From the NCBI RefSeq assembly GCF_016805305.1, contig NZ_JAERQN010000006.1:285336-349335 (forward strand): a stretch of DNA of 64,000 bases, read 5' to 3'. Source of the stretch: Falsiroseomonas ponticola. GTDB lineage: Bacteria; Pseudomonadota; Alphaproteobacteria; Acetobacterales; Acetobacteraceae. Below the pieces are notes generated by a model that was given only the letters and a program-made list of their open reading frames with translations, was not told the origin of the DNA and searched no databases. Made by a program: the position numbers and the translations under genes. Below, piece by piece: positions 1 through 9,207 of the stretch; the stretch's first letter is position 1; each line of letters starts with the position of its first letter.

Positions 1-802
<802 letters not shown>

Positions 803-808
803 GGGGGG

Positions 809-1234
809 CTAGGCGGAACCGGGCGGGTTGTCGGCCAGCGCGGCCAGCTCGGCCAGCGCGGCGCGCGCCTCATGCTGCACATGCAGCGCGATGGTGCGGG
901 GATCGACCTGCGCGCGATGATCCATGCCGAGCCGCGCGACATGTTCCAGCCGCCGCGCGCCCACCGCCGCCGCGGCGCCCGCCAGGCTGTGCGCGGCGCG
1001 GCGATAGCCATCCTGGTCGCCGCTGGCGACCGCGGCTTCCAGCTGCCGCGCCAGGCGGCCGAGGTCTTCCTCGAAGGTCCGCACGATGCGCACGAAATCC
1101 TCGAGCGGCAGTTCGGATGCCAGCTGGCCGGCAATGTCGGGGTCGATCGCGCTCACCTCGAACCTGTGGCACTCCGCGACGAGGCGGTCAACGACCTGCA
1201 TGGCCGGGAAGGCGATGGCGCCCTGCATGGTCAC
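809..1234 (-). CDS. Histidine phosphotransfer (HPt) domain protein
   Basis: A 141-residue all-helical protein built around one HPt domain. The phosphorylatable histidine is H82 in the motif AAHSLAGAAAAVGA, which matches the family pattern HxLKGxAxxxGA. HPt proteins shuttle phosphoryl groups between a hybrid kinase and a response regulator. Here the following gene encodes an NtrC-type regulator, its likely acceptor. The start is GTG at 1234, overlapping the TGA of the glycosyltransferase by 4 nt (GTGA), so translation is probably coupled. ATG codons at residues 3 and 12 are alternative starts. The cognate kinase is not in this window. Confidence 0.8.
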   Translation of the reverse strand: MTMQGAIAFPAMQVVDRLVAECHRFEVSAIDPDIAGQLASELPLEDFVRIVRTFEEDLGRLARQLEAAVASGDQDGYRRAAHSLAGAAAAVGARRLEHVARLGMDHRAQVDPRTIALHVQHEARAALAELAALADNPPGSA

Positions 1235-2187
1235 GACCCCCGCGCTTCCAGCGCCGGCTGGCGGCCGCGCGCGCGGAACAGGTCCCAGGCGCCGGCGCGC
1301 GTGGCATCCCGCCGCGGCTGGCTGGCGAAGGCCGAAAGCCGCAGCAGCGCCGCCTGCACCCGCCGGCCCGCCAGCGCCGCGCCATCCGCATCCAGCGCCA
1401 GCTGGTTGCTGCGGCAGGCCCGCGGCGCATCCTCGTCCAGCAGCCGCGCGGGGGCGGCATAGGCTTCCGCCACCTGGCGGCGGGATGCGCGGCGCATCAG
1501 CGCCTCATGCCCATCCGGGTCCACCACCCGCACCAGCTTGTCCGACAGCGCCTGGGGCAGGCAGCCCACCGGGCCGCAGGCGGCCAGGTGCAGCCACAGA
1601 TCCCAATCCTCCGCCCGGCGGAGCTGTTCGTTGAAGCCGCCCACCGCGCGCAGCAGCGCCGTGCTGGCCATGACGGTGGAGGTCGCGACCACCGGCTCCG
1701 CATAGATCTGCGCCTGCGCGTCGCGGTCCAGCACGAAGCCTTCCCGCCGCATGGCGTGGCGGGCGGCGAAGGCGGCGCAACGGGCCAGGCCCCCGGCCAG
1801 GCTCGCGCCATCCTCCGCGAAGCGGCGATGATCGGTGAAGGAGAAGGCGAGGTCCGGATACAGCCGGTGCATCTCCAGCTGCGCCGCCAGCTTGCCCCGG
1901 CGCCAGCGGTCATCCGCATCCAGGAAGGCCACCAGCGGCGCCTGCGCGGCCGCGATCCCCGTGTTGCGCGCCGCGGCCGGCCCCTCCCCGGCCGAGACCA
2001 GCGGCCGGATGCGCCGGTCGGACCGCGCGATGCCGCGCAGATAGTCCGCCGTGCCATCCGTCGATCCGTCATCGACCACGAGGATCTCGATATCCGCCCG
2101 CCCGCCGATGGAGGCGATGGCGCCGGGCAGCCAGCGGATCGCGTTGCGGGCGGGGATGATGACGCTGAGCCTGGGGGTTACGGACAC
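1231..2187 (-). CDS. Glycosyltransferase family 2 protein
   Basis: An inverting GT-A fold sugar transferase of 318 residues. The N-terminal strand SVIIPARNA, the nucleotide-binding VVDDGSTDGT and the DxD motif in FLDADDRW (residues about 8-95) are diagnostic. The acceptor and donor sugars cannot be told from sequence. No membrane segment is evident, so it probably acts at the inner face of the cytoplasmic membrane on surface polysaccharide or protein. GTG is the start codon. It is the first gene of a co-directional set with the HPt and NtrC-type genes. That pairing with signalling genes is unusual and may hint at control of surface glycans or motility. Confidence 0.85.
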   Translation of the reverse strand: MSVTPRLSVIIPARNAIRWLPGAIASIGGRADIEILVVDDGSTDGTADYLRGIARSDRRIRPLVSAGEGPAAARNTGIAAAQAPLVAFLDADDRWRRGKLAAQLEMHRLYPDLAFSFTDHRRFAEDGASLAGGLARCAAFAARHAMRREGFVLDRDAQAQIYAEPVVATSTVMASTALLRAVGGFNEQLRRAEDWDLWLHLAACGPVGCLPQALSDKLVRVVDPDGHEALMRRASRRQVAEAYAAPARLLDEDAPRACRSNQLALDADGAALAGRRVQAALLRLSAFASQPRRDATRAGAWDLFRARGRQPALEARGS

Positions 2188-2290
2188 GGGCGCCTCTCGA
2201 ACTGCATCGGGCGGTCCGGGAGGGGGCCGCCTGCAGGGAGGGAGTGCAGGGGGCGTGCCGGAGGGTTGCGTTGCAGAATGCGAGTGGCCC

Positions 2291-2426
2291 GGGGGGAGCG
2301 CTGCTCCCCCCGATACCCCCCTCGCCAGGGTCCAGGGGGACCCTGGACCGCCGGATTTTGGTGCCAGATCAATCTGATGGCGGTTCGGCGCTGGTTGAAG
2401 GGGCCTTGGGAAGGCAGCGCCTTCCC
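2291..2426. repeat. Cluster of three perfect GC-rich hairpins in the intergenic gap
   Basis: The 305-nt gap between the divergent glycosyltransferase genes holds no credible gene. It carries three perfect inverted repeats: 9-nt arms at 2291-2299/2303-2311, 9-nt arms at 2325-2333/2338-2346, and 8-nt arms at 2408-2415/2419-2426. Loops are 3-4 nt. None is followed by a T-run, so simple intrinsic terminators are unlikely. The form resembles the palindromic intergenic elements common in Acetobacteraceae genomes. Function is unknown. Confidence 0.6.
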
Positions 2427-2492
2427 CAGCGGCACGCCTCCTGCAACGCCCCGCCCGGCGCAGCCCCCCACCGCGCCCGAGGAGTCCGAACC

Positions 2493-3608
2493 ATGCCGTT
2501 CGACGCCATGCCCGAGGGCCCCACCACCGCCCCCGCCCCCCTGCTCTACGTCCTGCCCGCGAAATGCGAGGCCGCCGCCGAGATCGCCAGCCTCCGCCGC
2601 CTCGGCCTGACCGTCATCCCCTTCCTGGCGGGGGAGGAAGCCATGCCCGCGCCCCTGCCGCGCAACCCCCTCGCCCTGGCCCGGGCCACCAGGCTGGCCT
2701 TCGCCAGCGGCGACCTGCCGGCGCGGGACGCGCTGCGCCAGGGTGCGCGCATCGCCGCGGCCTTCCAGGCCTGGGGCTGCGGCGCCATCCATGTCGCCGC
2801 CGGCGATGCCGCCGCCACCGCCGCGCTGGTGGGCGCCAGGCTCGCCGGCGCGCCGGTCTCCCTGGCCCCCGCGGCGCTGGATGCGCCGGGCCTCGGGGCG
2901 AAGCTGCGCTCGGCGGACCTCCTCTTCGCCACCGGGGCGGCGATGGCCGACCAGTGCCGCGCCCTGGCGCCCGCCACGCCGCTCCGCCTGCTGCCGCCCG
3001 CCATCGCCTGCACCACGCCCTGGGCGGCGGGCGGGGCCGCGGCCCCGGATCGCAACGGCCGCCTGCTCTGCCTGGACCCGATGCGGGGCGGGGCCGGGGT
3101 GCCGATGCTGCTCGCGGCCCTGGCCAGCCTGCCGCCCGGCCTGCGGCCGGTGGTGGACCTGATCGGCAGCGGCCCGTTCTTCGATGCCTGGCGGGCGGAG
3201 GCGCTGGAACGCGGCGTCTCCGACCAGGCGCGCTTCCTCGGCGCGCGGGGCCCGGATTGGCTGGCGGCGGAGGCGCCGCGCTACCTCGGCTTCGTCGCCG
3301 CGGAGGGGTCGGTGGAGGATGCGCTGCGGGCCATGGCGCTGCGGCTTCCCGTCATCGGCCCCGCCACGGCGGGGATGCGGGAGGTGGTGGCCCCGGATGC
3401 CGGCCACCTGGTGCCGCCCGGCGATGCACGGGCCCTGGCGCGGGCGCTGCGCTGGCTGGCGATCCTGCCGGATGACCAGCGCCGCCTGATGGGCGAAGCC
3501 GGGCGGGACCGCGTGCTGGGCGGCCACACCATGGCGACGCGCGCCGCGGCGCTGGCCCAGGGCCTGGCGCCGCTGCTGGCGGGATCGGCGGCGCGGCTGG
3601 CCGCCTGA
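2493..3608 (+). CDS. Glycosyltransferase, family 4-like (group 1)
   Basis: A 371-residue protein with the two-Rossmann GT-B layout. The C-terminal half has the recognisable order of family 4 enzymes: strand VDLIGSGPFFDAW, then FLG(A)RG, and an acidic segment followed by LPVIGPATAGMREVV and LVPPGDARALARAL, which match the donor-sugar loop of group 1 transferases. The N-terminal half is weakly conserved and has no signal peptide. The ATG at 2493 follows an AGGAG-like stretch and begins the conserved part; the frame is open further upstream but runs into hairpin DNA. Donor and acceptor are unknown. Confidence 0.75.
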   Translation: MPFDAMPEGPTTAPAPLLYVLPAKCEAAAEIASLRRLGLTVIPFLAGEEAMPAPLPRNPLALARATRLAFASGDLPARDALRQGARIAAAFQAWGCGAIHVAAGDAAATAALVGARLAGAPVSLAPAALDAPGLGAKLRSADLLFATGAAMADQCRALAPATPLRLLPPAIACTTPWAAGGAAAPDRNGRLLCLDPMRGGAGVPMLLAALASLPPGLRPVVDLIGSGPFFDAWRAEALERGVSDQARFLGARGPDWLAAEAPRYLGFVAAEGSVEDALRAMALRLPVIGPATAGMREVVAPDAGHLVPPGDARALARALRWLAILPDDQRRLMGEAGRDRVLGGHTMATRAAALAQGLAPLLAGSAARLAA

Positions 3609-3610
3609 CC

Positions 3611-4285
3611 CTATTGCCGGGCGCCGAAGCGCAGCAGCATGGCGCGCAGCGGGTCGGAGCCCGGGTTATGGGCCTCCATCGCCATCACGATCTGCCGGGC
3701 CGAATACTCCCGCCCGTAATAGGCCCGCGCCGATTCCGGCCGGTAGGAGAGGACGGAGCCCGAGAGCGAGATGCCCGCGAAAAGGCCGCGGGACCGCGCC
3801 ACGGCCACGATATCCGCCCCCGCCGCCGCCGTGGTGCTGCCCTGGATGCCGCCGCCGATCGTCGCCAGCGCGACGGAAGCGTCGGCGCCGATCTTGAACT
3901 GGCTGTCCATCACGGCGCCGAGGCCGCGATCCGTCATGATCATCATGATGACCATGGCGTCCTGCACGCCGATCTGCAGCCCGACGCTGCCCGACCCCAC
4001 CGTGTAGAAGGCGGGCGAGGACCAGGAGCCGGCGCCATCGCGCCCCACCAGCACGCAGGACCCGCCCTCTCCGCCGAGGATGAAGCCGGCGCGGAACAGC
4101 CGGGGGCAGACCATCACGGCGCGGGACCGGCGCAGGAAGTTCAGGGCATCCGCCGTGTTCTCCCCGGTGGACATCAGCTCCTGGACCGCGAGCGTCGCGC
4201 GATCGACCAGGGCCTGCTCCTCCTGCTGCGCGGCCGCGGGCAGCGCGATGAGCAGGCTGAGTGCCACGATGATGCCACGGAGCAT
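3611..4285 (-). CDS. SYLF/YSC84-domain lipid-binding protein, secreted
   Basis: A 224-residue protein with a clear Sec signal peptide (residues 1-19, cleavage after AAA) and a SYLF domain (DUF500/Ysc84) filling the rest. Recognisable blocks are AVMVCPRLFRAGFILGGEGG, the glycine-rich GLQIGVQDAMVIMMIMTDRGLGAVMDS split by the family's GxQ, and GADASVALATIGGG. In other organisms SYLF domains bind phosphoinositides or act as periplasmic lipid-associated proteins of unknown role. The gene is convergent with the upstream glycosyltransferase, with stops 2 nt apart, and stands alone. Confidence 0.85.
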   Translation of the reverse strand: MLRGIIVALSLLIALPAAAQQEEQALVDRATLAVQELMSTGENTADALNFLRRSRAVMVCPRLFRAGFILGGEGGSCVLVGRDGAGSWSSPAFYTVGSGSVGLQIGVQDAMVIMMIMTDRGLGAVMDSQFKIGADASVALATIGGGIQGSTTAAAGADIVAVARSRGLFAGISLSGSVLSYRPESARAYYGREYSARQIVMAMEAHNPGSDPLRAMLLRFGARQ

Positions 4286-4412
4286 GAACGACCTCCTGCA
4301 ACCCTATGAGGGTTCAGCTTCTACCCGTCCGCGACTCGGGTGTCCAAGGGCAAGCTGTGGCGGCCCGAGGGTGTTTTGATGGCGGGGGCCAAGCCGCCGC
4401 GGGCGTGAGCAG

Positions 4413-5045
4413 CTACGCTGCCACGGGCGTGAACGGCTCCTCGTTCACCGCCGCCACCCGCCACGCCTCCCCCTGCTTCTCCAGCCGGGTCAGGGACAGG
4501 TTCTTGATGGAGAAGATCAGCGCCTGGTGCGGCGTCAGCCCCATGGCATGGGCGATGGAGGCGCGGATCGACCCGCCATGCGCGACGATCACGATATCGC
4601 CGCCCGGCGTCTCCGCCGCCAGCCGCTCCAGCACCGGCGCCACGCGCTCCACCATCTCGGCGAAGGATTCGCCGCCGGGCGGCTTCTCCTCCGCCGCATG
4701 CGGCCAGAAGGGGTGGGGCTTGTGGCGGATCTTCTCCGCGAAGGCCTCATGCGACAGCCCCTGCCATTCGCCGAGGTGCTGTTCCGCCAGGTCCGGCTCC
4801 GTCTGCAAGGGCGCTTCCGGGTAGCCGGCGGCGAAGATCGCGGCGGCGGTGGCGCGGGTGCGGGACAGGTTCGTCACCACCCAGCGCGCCCCCACGGGCA
4901 GCCGCGCCGCCAGCCAGCGATAGGACAGCGCCTCCTGCCGCAGGGCCAGGTCGCAGAGCGCGACATCCATGCTGCCATAGATCAGCGCGCGGGCCGAAGG
5001 CTCGACCAGCGCATGCCGGACGAGGAAGATGCGGGTGTTCGTCAC
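4413..5045 (-). CDS. Histidine phosphatase (phosphoglycerate mutase-like) family protein
   Basis: A 210-residue enzyme of the branch that uses a phosphohistidine intermediate. The N-terminal catalytic motif is LVRHALVEP (residues 8-16, RHA in place of the usual RHG). The second histidine is in IVIVAHGGSIRAS near residue 155, and the middle has the EWQGLSHEAF block of the GpmB/CobC-like branch. The substrate cannot be assigned; CobC (alpha-ribazole phosphatase) is possible but nothing next door concerns cobalamin. It appears to be a single-gene unit. Confidence 0.85.
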   Translation of the reverse strand: MTNTRIFLVRHALVEPSARALIYGSMDVALCDLALRQEALSYRWLAARLPVGARWVVTNLSRTRATAAAIFAAGYPEAPLQTEPDLAEQHLGEWQGLSHEAFAEKIRHKPHPFWPHAAEEKPPGGESFAEMVERVAPVLERLAAETPGGDIVIVAHGGSIRASIAHAMGLTPHQALIFSIKNLSLTRLEKQGEAWRVAAVNEEPFTPVAA

Positions 5046-5087
5046 GGCGCCGGGTCTAGCGCCGCGGCCGGCGCGCCGGAAGGCCCC

Positions 5088-6374
5088 TTACCGCGCGCGC
5101 CGCCGCGCCTGCCCCACCCAATAGGCCTCCGGCAGCCCGTCCACCTGGTGCGCGCTCGGCATCACCACCGGCACCTGGAGGCAGAGCGACTGCGCCGGCA
5201 GCACGTCCCGCCACTGCTCCACCAGCCGCTTGAAGGCGCGGCCCACGGGGCGGATCTTCCGGTCGAGGTCATAGAGCCCGACGGGATCGACATGCCCGTT
5301 CTCCTCCCGCAGCGCGGTGTTCCAGTCCACCTGGTCGGTCAGCGAATACCAGGTGAAGCCCACCACCGGCACGCCGTCATTCCGCACGCGCAGCACATTG
5401 GCCCATTGCTTCCACAGCCAGCGTTCCGCCTCGCCATCGCCCTCGTCGCGGATGTTGGTCTCGGTGTGCATCACCGGCAGCGCGTAGCGGTCATGGTACT
5501 GGTGCGTCAGCACCGCATAGCCGAAGACCTCGCCCGAGGCGCGCGTCGCGCCATCCGGCATCACCAGGTGCTCATTCGTCCAGTAGTAGTCGTTGCCCAT
5601 GATGCAGTGGCGCTTCAGCGGGCTGTGGCTCAGAAAGAAATGGTACTCCTCCCGCGTCATGCCGTTGTCCATCAGGTATTCGTACATCCCGCTGTCGACG
5701 CGCCTTCCGTAGTTGAGGTCGAGCGACAGGAAGCGTTCCTGGTTGCGCATCTCCGCCGGCCCGATGGCGGCGGGGCTTTCGGCGTGGAAATACTCCGTGC
5801 TCTCGGACTGGATGAAGATCGCGTCGGGCCGCACCGCGAGGATCGCGCGCATCGCCAGCACATTGGCGGCCACGATGTGCTTCAGCGCCGTGACGAAGCT
5901 GCGATCCGTCGCCAGCTGTTCGTTCCACCAGCCATAGCGCGCGGAGAAGAGCGCGCAGATGTACATCTCATTCACCGGCGTATAGAGCTGCACCCAGGGA
6001 AAGCGCCGCGCGAAGGCGCCCGCGTAATCCGCGAAGAGGTTCGGGAAATCCGGATTCTGGAAATCCCCGATCCAGTCCGGCACGCCGAAATGGCAGAGAT
6101 CGACGATCGGCACGATGTCGCGCCGGTGCAATTCGCCGAAGGTCTGGTCGGCGAAGTCCCAATCGTGCCGGCCCGGGCCGAGCAGCGTGGTGTGCAGCGG
6201 CGGGCCGTAGCGCAGGAAGGACAGCCCCATCTCCTGCACCAGCGCGAAATCCTCCCGCCACCGCGCGTAATGGCCGCAGCGCGCCATCTCATCCACCCGC
6301 ACCGTGCCGCCCTTGATGCGGGGGATGCTGTTCTCGATGCCGGTGGCGAAGATGAAGGCGGGGGGCGTGCTCAT
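5088..6374 (-). CDS. Glycoside hydrolase family 1-like protein (beta-glycosidase)
   Basis: A 428-residue (beta/alpha)8-barrel enzyme expected to hydrolyse beta-linked glycosides with retention. Positional landmarks of GH1 are present: the acid/base glutamate in YTPVNEMYI (usually TFNEP), the conserved tyrosine region GNDYYWTNEH, and the nucleophile glutamate in MHTETNIRDEG (usually ITENG), followed by the GFTWYSLTDQVDWN motif that matches the family's WSLLDNFEW. The catalytic neighbourhoods are divergent, so substrate preference is open. No signal peptide is seen. The chosen ATG at 6374 begins the conserved part and lies 34 nt after the ABC permease gene. A longer reading would overlap that gene. 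Confidence 0.8.
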   Translation of the reverse strand: MSTPPAFIFATGIENSIPRIKGGTVRVDEMARCGHYARWREDFALVQEMGLSFLRYGPPLHTTLLGPGRHDWDFADQTFGELHRRDIVPIVDLCHFGVPDWIGDFQNPDFPNLFADYAGAFARRFPWVQLYTPVNEMYICALFSARYGWWNEQLATDRSFVTALKHIVAANVLAMRAILAVRPDAIFIQSESTEYFHAESPAAIGPAEMRNQERFLSLDLNYGRRVDSGMYEYLMDNGMTREEYHFFLSHSPLKRHCIMGNDYYWTNEHLVMPDGATRASGEVFGYAVLTHQYHDRYALPVMHTETNIRDEGDGEAERWLWKQWANVLRVRNDGVPVVGFTWYSLTDQVDWNTALREENGHVDPVGLYDLDRKIRPVGRAFKRLVEQWRDVLPAQSLCLQVPVVMPSAHQVDGLPEAYWVGQARRRAR

Positions 6375-6408
6375 CCAGGCGCAACGCCGCACCGCGCTTC
6401 CGGTTGAG

Positions 6409-7215
6409 TTATTCCCCGATGCTGAGCAGCGCGCCCCTCTCCCGCGCCGCCTGGAACTGCCGCAGGAACAGCGCGACCGCCCCCGCCAGCCACACCAGGT
6501 TGAGCCCGAAGGCCGCCGCCAGGTGGCCCCAGGCGATGGTGCCCTCCAGCAGCACGCCGCGCATGCCCTCGAACACATGCGCCGCCGGCACCATCAGCGC
6601 GATGGGCTGCAGCCAGCCCGGCAGGACGGAGACGGGGTAGAACACCGCGGCGAAGGGCGTCAGGCCGAACAGCACGGACCACGCCAGCGGCTCCGCCCCC
6701 GCGCCATGCCGCAGGATCAGCGCGGTGACGCCCAGCGCGACGGCCCAGCCCATCATCATCAGCCCCGCGAAGAACAGCACGATCACGGGCCCCACCGTCC
6801 ACAGCCCGAAGCCGTACAGCACCCAGGCCAGCCCGATCGCCGGCAGCACGCCCGCCAGCATGCGCAGCACGCTCATCGCGACCAGCCCCGCCACCAGTTC
6901 CATCGGCCGCAAGGGGCTCACGAAGACATGGCCGAGGTTGCGGGACCACACCTCCTCCAGGAAGGAGATGGCGAAGCCCATCTGGCTGCGGATCGCGACC
7001 TCCCACAGCAGCACGCCGCCCAGCAGCACCCCCGCCGCGACGCTCGCGACGTTGTTCTGCACGCCGGCGAGGTAGGCCGTGACGAAGCCCCACACCACCA
7101 TCTGCAGCACCGGCCAATAGGCCAGCTCCAGCAGCCGCGGCCAGGACCGGCGATAGAGCGCCAGGTGCCGGTACATCAGCCCCCAGACCCGCCGCGCGGA
7201 GGATGCCCCGCTCAT
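6409..7215 (-). CDS. ABC-2 type transporter permease
   Basis: A 268-residue membrane subunit with about six hydrophobic spans and the typical ABC-2 pattern of an N-terminal amphipathic segment (VWGLMYRHLALYRRSW) before the first span. The segment FLEEVWSRNLGHVFVSPLRP is the characteristic cytoplasmic coupling region of ABC-2 exporters. The adjoining upstream gene encodes the ATPase, and the genes overlap by 4 nt (ATGA), so a two-component exporter is nearly certain. The exported substrate is unknown; lipid, polysaccharide or drug are the usual options. Confidence 0.9.
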   Translation of the reverse strand: MSGASSARRVWGLMYRHLALYRRSWPRLLELAYWPVLQMVVWGFVTAYLAGVQNNVASVAAGVLLGGVLLWEVAIRSQMGFAISFLEEVWSRNLGHVFVSPLRPMELVAGLVAMSVLRMLAGVLPAIGLAWVLYGFGLWTVGPVIVLFFAGLMMMGWAVALGVTALILRHGAGAEPLAWSVLFGLTPFAAVFYPVSVLPGWLQPIALMVPAAHVFEGMRGVLLEGTIAWGHLAAAFGLNLVWLAGAVALFLRQFQAARERGALLSIGE

Positions 7216-8000
7216 GCCGCACGCTCCGCCGAATCATCCGCGCGGCCCGCCGCGACCCCGCGCTCCCGCGCGATGTCGAGAAAGACCTCCTCCAGGTCGT
7301 CCCGCCCGTAGCGTTCCAGCAGCGCCGCCGGGCTGCCCCGGTCCACCACGCGGCCCGCGCGCAGCACCAGCACCTCCGCGCACAACCGCTCGACCTCCGC
7401 CATGTTGTGGCTGGCCAGCAGGATCGCGCAGCCGCTCTCCGCCCCGTAGCGTTCCAGCCAGGACCGCACCCAGTCGCCCGTATCGGGGTCGAGGCTCGCC
7501 GTCGGCTCGTCCAGCAGCAGCAGGTCCGGCCGGTTCACCAGCGACTTCGCGAGTGCCACCCGCGTCTTCTGCCCCGCGGAGAGCTCCCCCGCCGGCCGGT
7601 TCAGCAATGGCGTGAGTTGCAACTGCTCCGCCAGCTCCTCGATCCGCCGGCGCGGCTGGGCCACGCCGTAGAGATGCGCGTACACCATCAGGTTCTCGGC
7701 CACGGAAAGCCGGTGCGGCAGCGCGACATAGGGGGAGGAGAAGTTCATCCGCGCCAGCGCCGCGAAGCGGTCCACCGCCATGTCGTGCCCCAGCGCCAGG
7801 ATGCGCCCGGAACTCGGCACCAGCAGGCCGAGCAGCATGGCGATGGTGGTCGTCTTCCCCGCGCCATTGCCCCCCAGCAGCCCCCAGGTGGTGCCGCGCG
7901 GCAGGGTGAAGGACAGGTCATCGACCGCCGCGGGCCGGTCCGGCCGGTAGCGCTTGGTCAGCCCCTGCACCAGCAGGGCCGCGTCATTCGTGGAAGCCAT
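7212..8000 (-). CDS. ABC transporter ATP-binding protein (exporter, ABC-2 partner)
   Basis: A 262-residue nucleotide-binding subunit. Motifs in order are Walker A GGNGAGKTTT (about residue 43), Q-loop region NFSSPYVALPHRLS, signature LSAGQKTR (non-canonical, usually LSGGQ), Walker B DLLLLDEPTASLD and the switch histidine in LLASHNMAEVE. The Q-loop glutamine is replaced, as in several polysaccharide and drug exporters. It energises the permease encoded immediately downstream with a 4-nt overlap. The ATG at 8000 was chosen because it directly precedes the conserved N-terminus (LLVQGLTKRY). Confidence 0.9.
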   Translation of the reverse strand: MASTNDAALLVQGLTKRYRPDRPAAVDDLSFTLPRGTTWGLLGGNGAGKTTTIAMLLGLLVPSSGRILALGHDMAVDRFAALARMNFSSPYVALPHRLSVAENLMVYAHLYGVAQPRRRIEELAEQLQLTPLLNRPAGELSAGQKTRVALAKSLVNRPDLLLLDEPTASLDPDTGDWVRSWLERYGAESGCAILLASHNMAEVERLCAEVLVLRAGRVVDRGSPAALLERYGRDDLEEVFLDIARERGVAAGRADDSAERAA

Positions 8001-8046
8001 CCCGGGGATATGCGCGGCCCGCCCGCCAGGGCAAGCGCGGGCGCCA

Positions 8047-9207
8047 TCACAGCCCGCGCCGGCGCTTCTCCACCAGCGGGCCCTGGAAGCGGCGGATGCC
8101 GACCTCCCACCCCCAGGCGATGGCGGCGGCGCGATCGACGCCCACCAGCACCACCGCCTCCGGCCCCTGCCCATCCGCCAGGAAACTGGCCAGGCCGGGC
8201 GGCATCGTCATCGGCAATTCCGGTGACCAGCTGAGCCGCACCATGTCCACGCCCAGCTGCGCCACCGGCAGCACCGCCAGCAGCCCGGCCGGCGCATCGT
8301 CCAGCGCCAGGCGGTAGCCGCGCGGCCGCGCCAGGTCCCGCGCGGCGATGAAGCCGGCGGGGTCCGCCAGCACATCGGCCGGGCGGAAGCCGATGGTGAT
8401 CTCCCGCCGCCGCCCCGCCGGCAGGCCGGCATCGAAGCGGTCGAAGGCCGGGCTGGCCAGCGTCGCCGGCGTCAGCGGCAGGCCGACGGGCTTCCAGGCC
8501 ACCTGCGCCGCGGGCCGGCCGATCTCGGCCAGCATCCGCGCCTCCGCCAGCCTTGCCAGGCGGCGGCGCAGCGCCGCGGCGGCGGCCGTATCGGCCCCTT
8601 CCAGCACCAGCGCGGACAGGGCCGGCCAGGCGATGCGCCGGTCCTCCCACAGCGGTTCCGCCGGCGCGCCCTCGGGGTCCATGCGGCAGACGGTCTGCCG
8701 CGCCGTCACCGGGTCCAGGTCCGCCCGTGCCAGCGCCCGCTCCGCCGCCGCCACCTGGGCGGAGGTCACGGGCGGCCGCGCCGGGCCCGGATCGGGCTCC
8801 TCCGGCGCCGGATCGAGGCCGAGGCTCTCCGCCGCCGCCGCCAGCACCTGCGCCGCGGCTTCCGGCAGCCGCAGGCTGCGCACGGCGTCCTGCGCCGCCG
8901 CCTCCAGCGTCCTTGCCAGGGCCAGGCGGGTGGTTTCCAGCGCCAGGGCGGGCGGCGGCGCCACCGCCACCACATCGCCATTCGGCAGGTCGAAGACGCG
9001 GGTTCGCGCGCCGGACAGCGCCGGCCACAGCGCATCCCGCAGCATCCGCTGGTGGTGCGGCCGCCGCATGGTGGGCGAAAGCCCCGCCATGCGCAGGTGC
9101 AGCACGTCCCGCGACGCATTCGCCGCCACCGTCTCCCGCACGAAGGCGGCCAGGTCGGCCGCGGCGCGGATGGCGGCGGGGCGGCGATCGCCCTCCAGCG
9201 CGCTCAC
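8047..9207 (-). CDS. Degenerate EAL-like domain protein (second of a tandem pair)
   Basis: A 386-residue protein I interpret as a catalytically dead cyclic-di-GMP phosphodiesterase relative. The C-terminal half follows the EAL barrel order: a strand resembling SVNLSP (VGLPLTPATLASPAFDRF), then EITIGFRPADV, then GYRLALDDAPAGLLAV where active enzymes have a DDFG motif, then VDMVRLSWS for the usual VKID, and finally VGVDRAAAIAWGWEVGIRRFQG for the terminal GVE/GxxxxQG. The EAL signature and several metal ligands are missing. The N-terminal half contains FDLPNGDVVAVAPP, which looks like a degenerate GGDEF-type sheet. GTG start at 9207 overlaps the stop of the preceding paralogue. Confidence 0.6.
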   Translation of the reverse strand: MSALEGDRRPAAIRAAADLAAFVRETVAANASRDVLHLRMAGLSPTMRRPHHQRMLRDALWPALSGARTRVFDLPNGDVVAVAPPPALALETTRLALARTLEAAAQDAVRSLRLPEAAAQVLAAAAESLGLDPAPEEPDPGPARPPVTSAQVAAAERALARADLDPVTARQTVCRMDPEGAPAEPLWEDRRIAWPALSALVLEGADTAAAAALRRRLARLAEARMLAEIGRPAAQVAWKPVGLPLTPATLASPAFDRFDAGLPAGRRREITIGFRPADVLADPAGFIAARDLARPRGYRLALDDAPAGLLAVLPVAQLGVDMVRLSWSPELPMTMPPGLASFLADGQGPEAVVLVGVDRAAAIAWGWEVGIRRFQGPLVEKRRRGL

